Assembly (NCBI RefSeq): GCF_025336545.1
Contig: NZ_JAODBU010000013.1
Location: 62,001 to 126,000, forward strand
Length of the DNA stretch: 64,000 nucleotides
Origin: Eubacterium_U album
GTDB lineage: Bacteria; Bacillota; Clostridia; Lachnospirales; Lachnospiraceae
Direction of reading: 5' to 3'
A program made the translations under genes and the position numbers. This document shows positions 8,769 through 15,963 of the stretch, piece by piece; the first letter of the stretch is position 1; the number at the start of each line of letters is the position of its first letter. Under the pieces are notes generated by a model that was not told the DNA's origin, did not search any database, and saw only the letters and a program-made list of their open reading frames with translations.

Positions 8769-9449
8769 ATGGCTAAAAGAATTAAATTAGACGACAGAGA
8801 ACTCCCTGATTACACAAAAGGGGAAGAGATTTTTAATATGGTATCCCACATTGTTGGGGGAGCATTGGGCATAGCAGCTATGGTATTATGTATTATTATG
8901 GCAGCTAAACATGGAAGTGCTATCGGTGTAATAAGTAGTATCATTTATGGAATTACTCTTATTGACTTATATGCAATGTCCAGTATTTATCACGGTTTGA
9001 AACCGGGCAAAGCCAAAAAAGTTATGCAGGTTCTTGACCATTGCACTATTTACTTTTTAATTGCAGGAAGTTATACTCCTGTACTACTTGTTGCAATGAT
9101 GCCTAAATATCCTGTTATCGCATGGGTTTTATTTGGTATTGTCTGGGGTTGTGCAGTAGTTGCATGTACGCTTACTGCTATAGATTTAAAGAAATATAAC
9201 GTATTTTCCATGATTTGCTATTTAGCCATGGGATGGTGCATAATATTCTTTATAAGACAGACATTTGAAGTTATGGGAATGGGTGGAGTTGTATTACTTG
9301 TTTCCGGTGGAATTGCTTATACTGTTGGTGCTGTTCTATATGGTCTTGGAAAAAACCACAGATATATGCACTCTATCTTCCATTTATTTATTTTACTTGG
9401 AAGCATCCTTCACTTTTTTGCAATTTTACTTTATGCGTTACCACAATAA
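8769..9449 (+). CDS. trhA: Hemolysin III / PAQR-family membrane protein
   Basis: Integral membrane protein of the PAQR/hemolysin III family. Bacterial members are linked to membrane-lipid homeostasis rather than proven haemolysis. About seven membrane segments are visible. Family landmarks are the N-terminal FNMVSHIVGGALGIAAM, MSSIYHGL (first metal-site His region), VLDHCTIYFLIAGSYTPVLL, and the C-terminal HSIFHLFILLGSILHFFAIL with paired histidines. The ATG at 8769 is chosen because GGAGGTG lies four bases upstream; an upstream in-frame ATG at 8751 precedes that site. The gene stands alone, divergent from the Tad operon, behind its own promoter and a 21-bp palindrome. Confidence 0.9.
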   Translation: MAKRIKLDDRELPDYTKGEEIFNMVSHIVGGALGIAAMVLCIIMAAKHGSAIGVISSIIYGITLIDLYAMSSIYHGLKPGKAKKVMQVLDHCTIYFLIAGSYTPVLLVAMMPKYPVIAWVLFGIVWGCAVVACTLTAIDLKKYNVFSMICYLAMGWCIIFFIRQTFEVMGMGGVVLLVSGGIAYTVGAVLYGLGKNHRYMHSIFHLFILLGSILHFFAILLYALPQ

Positions 9450-9539
9450 TTTTCTGACGCTTTAATGTGAATTTTGTCTATTTTTCAATCACGTTATTTT
9501 TTATTTTGTCATATAGATATATTAAGAAAATAGTCGGAT

Positions 9540-9914
9540 TTGAAAATGATTTATAATTATATACCCGTTTATATACAGCAAAGTTCACTTAGTGAAGGCT
9601 TTTTTATCAAGATGGATTCTTCTTTTTCTAACAAAATTGATTATGTTAAGGAAATGTACCCTAAAGCTTTTGCAAAAATTCAAAGTACTATAGAAGAAGA
9701 GTGCGATAAAATGGATTATGTCGGCAGTCCTATGTACGACGAATATCCTGATAAAACCAGACTTTTAGGTATCAGGGATAGAATTTTTGAGATTGTTCAT
9801 ATGGAAAATGCAGCCTGCGAAAATGATGTCTGCATAATATATCCCGAAGATGATTGGTTAAAAGATACAATTATGGTTCTTCTTTTATATGAAATTCAAA
9901 GAAGAAATCAATAG
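9540..9914 (+). CDS. Conserved-looking small cytoplasmic protein, function unknown
   Basis: I do not recognise this 124-residue protein. It is soluble and acidic, has no signal peptide or membrane helix, and is predicted mostly helical (IDYVKEMYPKAFAKIQSTIE, KDTIMVLLLYEIQRRNQ). Three cysteines are present, two of them in ENAACENDVCIIYPEDDW. Start is either TTG at 9540 or the in-frame ATG at 9546; neither has a convincing ribosome binding site. Codon use matches its neighbours and the frame is open for its full length, so it is probably real. It follows the hemolysin III-like gene after 90 bp on the same strand and may be read through from it. Confidence 0.6.
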   Translation: MKMIYNYIPVYIQQSSLSEGFFIKMDSSFSNKIDYVKEMYPKAFAKIQSTIEEECDKMDYVGSPMYDEYPDKTRLLGIRDRIFEIVHMENAACENDVCIIYPEDDWLKDTIMVLLLYEIQRRNQ

Positions 9915-9972
9915 TAAATGACGTGCTTGTTTTTACAAGCGATAAAATTTAATTCATATAATACACAAAAAC

Positions 9973-9997
9973 AGGGAGATAAGAACTTTATCTCCCT
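9973..9997. terminator. Hairpin between converging genes
   Basis: Perfect ten-base arms AGGGAGATAA (9973-9982) and TTATCTCCCT (9988-9997) close a five-base loop. The minus-strand side continues GTTTTTG and the plus-strand side has seven A, so it can serve as terminator for the leftward gene at 10167-10601. It probably also ends the rightward pair. A smaller GCTTGT/ACAAGC hairpin at 9925-9940 follows the rightward gene directly. Confidence 0.65.
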
Positions 9998-10029
9998 AAA
10001 AAAATAATGATTCGCATTTTAAGCTGCCA

Positions 10030-10112
10030 AGTGCTCAAAATAAAGGTTCACATTCAAAGTAGTGAAGCACTTAAATTAAAAGTTTGCACTCAAAGTAACG
10101 ACGTGCTTAAAT
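10030..10112. repeat. Degenerate 36-bp tandem repeat, about 2.3 copies
   Basis: Two 36-base units (10030-10065 and 10066-10101) share the pattern AGYRCT-AAA-TAAARGTT and an ACTCAAAGTA-like end. A third partial unit begins CGTGCTTAAAT at 10102. It fills the gap between the hairpin at 9973-9997 and the next gene. The short frame running through it looks like repeat translation, not a gene. Confidence 0.65.
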
Positions 10113-10166
10113 CTAGCAAGTATTCTTGCCTATTTACATTGTATGCAATTATTATTAATTTTGCCA

Positions 10167-10601
10167 CTATAAATATTCTGCGACTTCACTCCTGAGTTTT
10201 TCCTCTATTTCTATTATTTGTTTTGCCATTTCTTTAGCATTTTTTTCAGCTTTTTCATATTGGTTTAAATATTTGTGCAAAGATTTAATTCCCATATTGC
10301 AACCATCTGTAATCAAATCCGCAATTGTAGCATCTCCGCTTTCCATTGTTGTTTTTACACCTGTTTTCACACGAGACATTCCTTTTGCTATTGGATTTGG
10401 TTCTTTTTCAAAAGCTTCTCTTTCATTTAACATATCATGAATTTGATTTCCTAGACTTTCATGATGCGATTTGCTTTCTTCTAGTACATTTTTCAACTGC
10501 TGACTTCCTACTTTATCAAGCATATTGTCTATTGACGCTACCGCCATTTTGGTCCCGGCATCGCATTCCTGCAACAACTTTATTGTATCAATACTTTTCA
10601 T
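10167..10601 (-). CDS. Helical-bundle protein, possibly ferritin-like fold (DUF2383 type)
   Basis: A 144-residue, all-helical, charged cytoplasmic protein with no membrane segment. The pattern of four amphipathic helices (IDTIKLLQECDAGTKMAVAS; a helix with EESKSHHESLGNQIHDMLNE; the middle region with AKGMSRVKTGVKTTMESGD; a C-terminal helix with KHAEK-like spacing and QIIEIEEKLR) resembles the DUF2383/ferritin-like small proteins of Clostridia. I could not confirm a di-iron set, although E/H residues are present in helix 2. An AAAGGA site lies about nine bases before the ATG. Function is unknown. It is monocistronic, with a hairpin about 170 bp downstream. Confidence 0.6.
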   Translation of the reverse strand: MKSIDTIKLLQECDAGTKMAVASIDNMLDKVGSQQLKNVLEESKSHHESLGNQIHDMLNEREAFEKEPNPIAKGMSRVKTGVKTTMESGDATIADLITDGCNMGIKSLHKYLNQYEKAEKNAKEMAKQIIEIEEKLRSEVAEYL

Positions 10602-10767
10602 TTTCTAAATCCTTTTTATTTTTATATTAACCAAATTTAGAAAATTTATTAAATTTATCGACGTCTATCATAATGAAAAACAATTTATACTTTGCGTCAT
10701 TTAATTTGGATAATTCCCTCTTTTGTATTCGCATATCTCTTTTCTATGCAGTTAAAATATGTGCAAA

Positions 10768-11259
10768 TTATAAATCCACTTCTATAATTCTATTTGATTT
10801 TTTATAGCGAGTATATTTTACACCTGCAGCGTCCATCATTCGTTTCGACGCCTTTACCCCTGGCGTATCTCCATATTTGTCCTGATCGTAAATAACTTCT
10901 TTTATTCCACATTGGATAATTGCTTTTGCGCATTCATTACAGGGAAATAATGTCACGTATATTTTTGCTCCTTCTAAACTTCCACCTCGGTAATTTAATA
11001 TTGCATTCAATTCACTATGTGTTGTGTAAAAATATTTATTGTCATACGGGCTGTCACTTTCACGATTCCATGGAAATTCATCATCGTCACATCCCACAGG
11101 AAGTCCGTTGTATCCCATAGATAAAATCTTATTATCCTGACTTACTATGCATGCTCCAACCTGAGTATTCGGGTCTTTTGAACGCATAGATGATAAATAT
11201 GCAACGCCCATAAAATATTCATCCCAGGATATATAGTCTTTTCTTTTATAATTTCGCAT
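10768..11259 (-). CDS. dCMP deaminase family protein (ComEB-like)
   Basis: Zinc-dependent cytidine/deoxycytidylate deaminase that would convert dCMP to dUMP for thymidylate synthesis. The first zinc motif is THSELNAIL, with the catalytic Glu directly after HS (family HAE). The second is FPCNECAKAIIQCG, the PCxxC pair. Upstream, DPNTQVGACIV is the typical substrate-loop start. The 163-residue length is normal. AAGGAGG lies seven bases before the ATG. It is the next leftward gene after upp, with a palindrome-rich spacer between, which fits a pyrimidine-salvage pairing. Confidence 0.93.
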   Translation of the reverse strand: MRNYKRKDYISWDEYFMGVAYLSSMRSKDPNTQVGACIVSQDNKILSMGYNGLPVGCDDDEFPWNRESDSPYDNKYFYTTHSELNAILNYRGGSLEGAKIYVTLFPCNECAKAIIQCGIKEVIYDQDKYGDTPGVKASKRMMDAAGVKYTRYKKSNRIIEVDL

Positions 11260-11290
11260 ACATATACCTCCTTGTTGTCATAAAACCTAT

Positions 11291-11461
11291 AAGCACGCGC
11301 ATGCGCGCTTCAGTCCTTCTTCTTTCTAAATAAGCACTGCACCTCAATTCCGCTTCGCTTCATTTCGGTCGCGCGCATGCGCGCTATATCAATAAGCAAA
11401 AATACGTTTTCTTTTGTGCTAGCACAAGAAAACGTATTTTTACTTATTGATGCAGTGCTTA
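11291..11461. repeat. Nested inverted-repeat element with GC-rich palindromes
   Basis: Four symmetric parts occupy the spacer between upp and dCMP deaminase. A near-palindrome at 11291-11310 has core CGCGCATGCGCG. TAAGCACTGCA at 11331-11341 is matched by TGCAGTGCTTA at 11451-11461, which reaches the upp stop codon. A perfect GCGCGCATGCGCGC stands at 11371-11384. A long hairpin spans 11389-11450. Alternating GC runs like these are out of character for a 30% GC genome. The layout resembles a small miniature element or a compound terminator. Confidence 0.7.
11389..11450. terminator. Long hairpin downstream of upp
   Basis: The arms TCAATAAG-C-AAAAATACG and CGTATTTTTACTTATTGA, extended through TTTTC/GAAAA to a TGTGCTAGCACA centre, pair over about 28 bases with one or two bulges. 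It starts nine bases past the upp stop codon. It has no separate T tract, because the AT-rich base of the stem provides the U run. Confidence 0.7.
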
Positions 11462-12088
11462 TTTAGTTCCGAATATTCTGTCTCCAGCGTCTCCTAATCC
11501 TGGTACTATATAGCTGTGTTCATTTAATTTTTCGTCTAATGCTCCGATAAACATGTCAACATCAGGATGTGCTTCCTGCATTGCTTTTACTCCTTCAGGA
11601 GCTGCTATGATACACATAAATTTGATATTTTTTACACCTTTATCTTTTAACATCTGAATTGCTGCTACAGATGAACCACCTGTTGCTAACATTGGGTCTA
11701 CTACAAATACATCTCTGTTTTCACAATCTTCAGGTAATTTACAGTAGTATTCAACAGGTTTTACTGTTACAGGGTCTCTATAAAGTCCGATATGTCCTAC
11801 TTTTGCTGATGGAATCATTGCTAACATTCCGTCTACCATTCCTAAACCGGCTCTTAAGATAGGAACTATTGCTAACTTCTTTCCACCTAATTCTTTTACT
11901 GTTGTTTTGCAAATTGGTGTATCAATTTCAACATCTGTTAATTCTAATTCTCTTGTTGCTTCATATGTAATAAGCATTGCAATTTCACTAATTAACTGTC
12001 TGAAATCTTTTGTTCCTGTTTCCTTTCTTCTGATAATTCCAATCTTGTGCTGAATCAATGGGTGATCCATTACCATTGTCTTTGCCAT
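11459..12088 (-). CDS. upp: Uracil phosphoribosyltransferase
   Basis: Pyrimidine salvage enzyme that makes UMP from uracil and PRPP. The PRPP-binding loop is FVVDPMLATGGSSVAAI near residue 130. The uracil-binding C-terminus reads YIVPGLGDAGDRIFGT. The N-terminus MAKTMVMDHPLIQHKIGIIR is nearly diagnostic. Length is the standard 209 residues. GGAGGAAG stands six bases before the ATG. It lies 21 bp downstream of the phosphatase-like gene in an order like B. subtilis ywlC-ywlE-...-upp, although rpiB is absent here. Confidence 0.97.
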   Translation of the reverse strand: MAKTMVMDHPLIQHKIGIIRRKETGTKDFRQLISEIAMLITYEATRELELTDVEIDTPICKTTVKELGGKKLAIVPILRAGLGMVDGMLAMIPSAKVGHIGLYRDPVTVKPVEYYCKLPEDCENRDVFVVDPMLATGGSSVAAIQMLKDKGVKNIKFMCIIAAPEGVKAMQEAHPDVDMFIGALDEKLNEHSYIVPGLGDAGDRIFGTK

Positions 12089-12109
12089 TTATTACTTCCT
12101 CCATCTTTT

Positions 12110-12565
12110 TTAGCTTAATTTTGGTACTCTTAATTTGTAAACCAATTTTCTCATTAATTCATTCAATGAATCATATAACTTGCCATATTCCTGCAATTCT
12201 CCACCATAAGGGTCCGCAATATTTCCTGACTCATTTATAAATTCTTTGAATGTGTAAACATTCTGTGCCTCCGCATATTCTTCATATACAGTAGGCTTTA
12301 AACTTTCTTCAAATACTAAAACTAACACATCTTTTCCAAAGTCCGATTCACTTAATTGTTGTGATGCATATCCCTTTACGTCTAAATCTTTTGCCGCTGC
12401 TATCGCTTCAACTTTCTGATTTATCGGCTCCGGGAACAATACAATCAAGCCTCTGGATTCAATCTCAATTGGTTCTATTGGCATCTTCTGTCTTAAAATG
12501 GCCGCTGCCAACGGACCTCTTGATGTATCATCTTTCGTTACGAAGATAATCTTTGAATAATCCAT
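12110..12565 (-). CDS. Low-molecular-weight phosphatase-like protein lacking the catalytic cysteine
   Basis: By synteny (between Sua5 and upp) and fold this corresponds to the YwlE/LMW-PTP family. Those enzymes remove phosphate from arginine or tyrosine through a CX5R loop near the N-terminus. Here the loop reads FVTKDDTSRGP: the nucleophile Cys is replaced by Thr10 and the second Cys by Ser15, while Arg16 remains. The general-acid region IADPYGGELQEYGKLYDSL keeps its Asp-Pro. The 151-residue length is normal and the frame is intact, so this is a maintained protein that probably cannot use the classical mechanism. It may bind phosphoproteins without hydrolysing them. GGAGG lies four bases before the ATG. 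Confidence 0.78.
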   Translation of the reverse strand: MDYSKIIFVTKDDTSRGPLAAAILRQKMPIEPIEIESRGLIVLFPEPINQKVEAIAAAKDLDVKGYASQQLSESDFGKDVLVLVFEESLKPTVYEEYAEAQNVYTFKEFINESGNIADPYGGELQEYGKLYDSLNELMRKLVYKLRVPKLS

Positions 12566-12581
12566 TATGCCTCCAAATATA

Positions 12582-13649
12582 CTATAAGTTTATTATGTTA
12601 TAACCTGCTGCCTTAGTAAGTCTGTTCATAATCGCATCACCTACATCTTTTCTGGAAAATGTTTCTCCAAAAATAAACTGAGCTTCCATCTTATCAAAAT
12701 CTCTCAGTGCTTTAAACAAATGATTTGCAATTGTTTCAGGCTTGTCCAAGTCCCCTAGAGACACTATAACTACTCCATCATTTACCTTTCCTTCATAAAA
12801 ATGTTTATTCTGGTCTGATGTAAGTATTCCCGTAACGTATCCCTGTGAATCCTTTTCATTGGCAACTTTAATTATTTCATTCGCAACCTTTTCTTCTTCT
12901 CCATCGTACATTCGAAAATCAGCTTTAGGTGCGTAATGCCTATATTTCATACCTGGAGCCTTCGGTCTAAGTCCGTCCGTAGGCTTTGTAAGAATCGCCT
13001 TATCCGTTTCTACTTGGTCTATTACCTCTTTTAACATTTCTTTTGTAATAAATCCTGGGCGCAAAATCATAGGCGGCTCAACTGTTACGTCAATAATCGT
13101 TGACTCCAACCCCATTCCTACCATTCCACCGTCAATAATCATATCAATTCTGCCATCCATGTCATCAATAACATGTTCTCCTAATGTAGGACTTGGCTTT
13201 CCTGATAAATTTGCACTTGGTGCTGCTATGCTAACACCTGCTTCTTTTATAAGCGCCTGTGCAATCGGGTGATTTGGCATTCTTATAGCAACTGTATCCA
13301 ATCCTCCCGTTGTGTCCTTTGGAACAATATCACTTTTATTAAAAATAAGTGTCATTGGACCCGGCCAAAAAGCATCCATAAGTTTCTTTGCCACTTCCGG
13401 AATCTCTTTTACCAACGGTTTAAGCATCTCTTCATTTGCTATATGTGCAATTAATGGATTGTCGGACGGTCTGCCCTTTGCCGCATAAATCTTCTTAGCT
13501 GCCTCTTTATTTAATGCATTGGCACCCAATCCGTATACAGTCTCTGTAGGGAATGCTACAAGTCCACCTTCTCTTATTATTTCTCCAGCTTTTTTAATTG
13601 ATTCATTATCAATATTTTCTGAATTCATTTTTACAATTAAAGTATCCAT
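12582..13649 (-). CDS. L-threonylcarbamoyladenylate synthase (Sua5/YwlC)
   Basis: Makes threonylcarbamoyl-AMP, the first step of the t6A37 modification of ANN-decoding tRNAs. The YrdC domain (residues about 10-210) shows KAGEIIREGGLVAFPTETVY and GLGANALN, the KGRPSDNPL nucleotide loop, and PSANLSGKPSPT. A linker follows, then the C-terminal Sua5 domain (residues about 235-355) opening with APGMKYRHYAPK. Its presence makes this the long Sua5 form, not the short TsaC form. AGAGG stands five bases before the ATG. It leads the leftward run with the phosphatase-like gene and upp. Confidence 0.94.
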   Translation of the reverse strand: MDTLIVKMNSENIDNESIKKAGEIIREGGLVAFPTETVYGLGANALNKEAAKKIYAAKGRPSDNPLIAHIANEEMLKPLVKEIPEVAKKLMDAFWPGPMTLIFNKSDIVPKDTTGGLDTVAIRMPNHPIAQALIKEAGVSIAAPSANLSGKPSPTLGEHVIDDMDGRIDMIIDGGMVGMGLESTIIDVTVEPPMILRPGFITKEMLKEVIDQVETDKAILTKPTDGLRPKAPGMKYRHYAPKADFRMYDGEEEKVANEIIKVANEKDSQGYVTGILTSDQNKHFYEGKVNDGVVIVSLGDLDKPETIANHLFKALRDFDKMEAQFIFGETFSRKDVGDAIMNRLTKAAGYNIINL

Positions 13650-13853
13650 TTTTTGCCTCTTTTACTGAATTTTTCTAAATTCTACGTAAGCCCATACTCA
13701 TTTTTTATAATACCATATATAGTACTAAATTACAAATATTATGATGTATTGCAAATGTTTTGCAGGGCATTGTATTTAATGCAAAATTTGCTTTTTCATA
13801 TAGACTACAGCTTTTATATCAATAATAAAATATTGTTTTTTTGCACTAAAAAA

Positions 13854-13927
13854 TCGGTGCGACAGGATTCGAACCTGCGACCTCTGCGTCCCGAACGCAG
13901 CGCTCTACCAAACTGAGCCACGCACCG
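13854..13927 (-). tRNA. tRNA-Pro (anticodon CGG)
   Basis: The 74-nt cloverleaf has acceptor CGGTGCG paired with CGCACCG and discriminator A. The D arm is GGCTCAGTTTGGTAGAGC and the anticodon stem is CTGCG/CGCAG around loop TTCGGGA, giving anticodon CGG. The T arm is GCAGG-TTCGAAT-CCTGT with one G-U pair. CCA is not encoded. Six T follow the 3' end directly and can terminate the transcript. Confidence 0.95.
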
Positions 13928-14017
13928 ATTAAAAAATTTTTCTTAATGTATTTTATCTTTTATATTTTATCATATATATTAGTATTTTCAAGTTCAATCA
14001 TACCGTAATCAGGCAAA

Positions 14018-14062
14018 AAATTCTATACTTAAAGGTTCACAATTCCTTTAAATATAGAATTT
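14018..14062 (-). terminator. Terminator of the sortase-pilus operon
   Basis: Arms AAATTCTATACTTAAAGG (14018-14035) and CCTTTAAATATAGAATTT (14045-14062) form a stem of about 18 bp with one mismatch. The minus-strand side is followed by TTTTTTGCC. It lies 26 bp past the stop of the last pilus gene. Confidence 0.85.
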
Positions 14063-14087
14063 ATTATTATAAATTATTAAAAGCTTT

Positions 14088-14903
14088 TCACCTATTCCTT
14101 TTAATAACCACCACTCCCCCTGCAATCATTACCAACCCAACTGTTGCCAATATGACTGCTATAGCTCTGTCCTGACCTGTTTGTGGAAGTTTGTTGTCAT
14201 ATTTAGCTGTTGTTGTTTGATCATTTTCTTTGCTTTGCTTTTCAGATGTATTTCCTTTGTTTTTTCTTTTACGCTCATCTTTTTTACTTTCCTGTTCTTT
14301 GCTTTCTATGTTTTTTGATATGCTTTTAGGTTCCACATCTATGCTTTGTTGTAATTCATTATTGTCATTTATATATGGAATTGCAATTATCTGCGGAACA
14401 AATTCATACATTTTATCCTGTTCCACACAAGCATCAATAAGCATTAAATACATACCATCTTTTGCTTTTTCATATTTCATTTTTCCCTGTTCATTTGTTG
14501 TTCCTACATAATCTGCCGATATTCCATCTAAACTAATATAACCTGAAATCGTATTTGCAATTTTGCTCAGGTCGTAATTATTTTTTATGTCATTTACTTC
14601 AATCGGATATTTTGCAAATGCCCCTGAAAGAATATATTCATCATTTTCGTTTTTTTCTGCAATTTTATAAATTCTAACTTCTCTATCTGCAAATATGACA
14701 TTTTCATTTTTAAGAGCAATGTTTATTTCATACTGATTGTTTTCAGTCTGAGCTGCTTTTATTTTATTATTTGATATAATTCCAACCTGTATAACAGCCA
14801 TAAATATCATTAATGCCATTACAATTTTCTTATATGCTTTAGATTTTAAATTTTTATACGCACAAATTATTGTGTTTTTTATTGCTTTCTCTCTCATATT
14901 CAT
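14088..14903 (-). CDS. LPxTG-anchored minor pilin-like surface protein
   Basis: Secreted wall-anchored protein, probably a basal or accessory pilin. A long basic N-terminus leads into a signal helix (VMALMIFMAVIQVGIISN, residues about 28-45). The C-terminus has a textbook sorting signal: LPQTG, the helix AVILATVGLVMIAGGVVVI, and KRNR. The mature part (residues about 55-205) ends in a Lys/Glu-rich linker before the anchor, suggesting one small beta-rich domain. The ATG at 14903 overlaps the upstream sortase gene by 50 bases and is backed by AAAGAGGG four bases away. Of the three anchored proteins in this locus, only this one has a canonical LPxTG, so it may use the housekeeping sortase. Confidence 0.8.
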   Translation of the reverse strand: MNMREKAIKNTIICAYKNLKSKAYKKIVMALMIFMAVIQVGIISNNKIKAAQTENNQYEINIALKNENVIFADREVRIYKIAEKNENDEYILSGAFAKYPIEVNDIKNNYDLSKIANTISGYISLDGISADYVGTTNEQGKMKYEKAKDGMYLMLIDACVEQDKMYEFVPQIIAIPYINDNNELQQSIDVEPKSISKNIESKEQESKKDERKRKNKGNTSEKQSKENDQTTTAKYDNKLPQTGQDRAIAVILATVGLVMIAGGVVVIKRNR

Positions 14904-15717
14904 ACACCCTCTTTCCTTTATTTACGCACACTGCAAATGTTATTACAAATAATGTCATTATAATCAACACCAAAGCCAGTGCTATTATTACTACTTTCCA
15001 CGGATTTACTTTTTGTTCATTGTCTGATTTTTCTGCTTTATCTTCGTCTATTCGTATCCCTTTTACCAATAGTCTGTGTGTATTAACAGCATATGGCGTA
15101 CATGTAACCAGAGTCACATAATCTTTATCTTTTTCAATACTTAATTTTGAAATGTCTTCAGGTTTTACTACTGAAATTTCTTCCACCTGATAAAATAATT
15201 TTTTATTTAATACTGTAATTTGAAATTTGTCACCAATTTCCATTTTATCCAAATCAGTAAATAATTTTGCATTTGGCAACCCTCTGTGAGCTACAAGTAC
15301 GGCGTGTGTACTTTCTCCTCCTACAGGTAAAGATGAACTTTCCAAATGCCCTACATATTTACTTAGTACTTCATCTGTAGTCCCATGCTTTATTGGAATT
15401 TTCACCTTAATCTTTGGTATGGAAATATAACCCATGCTTCCTGAATCGTCTACATTTAAAATGTCGGCATATTTATTTTCTTCTTGGTTTTTATATTCTA
15501 AATTATCTTTTGTCAGATTTTCATTATATAAATTAGCCTCATTTAATATACTTTCTGACTTTTTATTCTCCATTTTTTTCATTAGCTCATCATATTGTTC
15601 AGTCGCTTTTGTTGCATCCATTTGGTTTACATAACTACTAACTACCGGATATAGTAACACGGAGAAACCTATCAAAAAAATTATAACTAATACTATCGTT
15701 GTCGTTTTTCTTTTCAT
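14854..15717 (-). CDS. Class C (pilin-polymerising) sortase
   Basis: Transpeptidase that would join pilin subunits through isopeptide bonds. An N-terminal membrane helix (TTIVLVIIFLIGFSVLLYPV) is followed by a helical lid region. Catalytic His lies in VLVAHRGLPNAKLFTDL, catalytic Cys in YVTLVTCTPYAVNTHRLLVKG, and the Arg follows in the same segment. A second C-terminal membrane helix (WKVVIIALALVLIIMTLFVI) is typical of class C. The two-helix layout and TLVTCTPYGxNxHRL-like motif are diagnostic for pilus sortases. GGGAG lies seven bases before the ATG. It sits downstream of the major pilin, separated by a structured 246-bp spacer. Confidence 0.92.
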   Translation of the reverse strand: MKRKTTTIVLVIIFLIGFSVLLYPVVSSYVNQMDATKATEQYDELMKKMENKKSESILNEANLYNENLTKDNLEYKNQEENKYADILNVDDSGSMGYISIPKIKVKIPIKHGTTDEVLSKYVGHLESSSLPVGGESTHAVLVAHRGLPNAKLFTDLDKMEIGDKFQITVLNKKLFYQVEEISVVKPEDISKLSIEKDKDYVTLVTCTPYAVNTHRLLVKGIRIDEDKAEKSDNEQKVNPWKVVIIALALVLIIMTLFVITFAVCVNKGKRVYEYERESNKKHNNLCV

Positions 15718-15756
15718 AACTATCTCCCTATTGCCATTTTTAGTTTATTTGGGAGT

Positions 15757-15872
15757 CAAAAGTTAAAGGCTTTAATCTTCATATGCAAGATTAGCTTTAT
15801 AGTTAAGCTTATAGAGGATTCGAACCGATACAAACTTATAATCTTTATATGAAAGATTACCTTTAACCTTTG
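15757..15872. promoter_or_regulatory. Nested inverted repeats between major pilin and sortase genes
   Basis: Outer arms CAAAAGTTAAAGG (15757-15769) and CCTTTAACCTTTG (15860-15872) enclose two inner hairpins built on the same stem, TAATCTT...AAGATTA (15773-15793 and 15839-15859). As RNA the whole region could fold as a closed multibranch structure. It sits 92 bp past the pilin stop and 40 bp before the sortase start, a good place for an RNA stability or attenuation element that keeps pilin in excess of sortase. It matches no riboswitch class I know. Confidence 0.55.
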
Positions 15873-15963
15873 CCCCAATATTTGTCTTAGGTTTATTTTT
15901 AATATTCTATAGTTCAAAATTTTTCATATGAAATTTAAAAAATATATTTTGGGAAACAGTTTA

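Noticed and set aside
10007..10195. 62-codon frame with repeated peptide units
   Set aside because: The repeats simply reflect the 36-bp DNA repeat; there is no SD and it overlaps the end of a better gene.
13653..13916. Open frame whose end reads VRQDSNLRPLRPERSALPN
   Set aside because: The end is the antisense translation of tRNA-Pro, a well-known false protein call; there is no SD and the rest is non-coding.
15815..15835. GGATTCGAACC sequence resembling a tRNA T-arm
   Set aside because: The flanking stems do not pair and no acceptor or anticodon arm can be drawn, so it is not a tRNA; it lies in the loop of the nested hairpin region.
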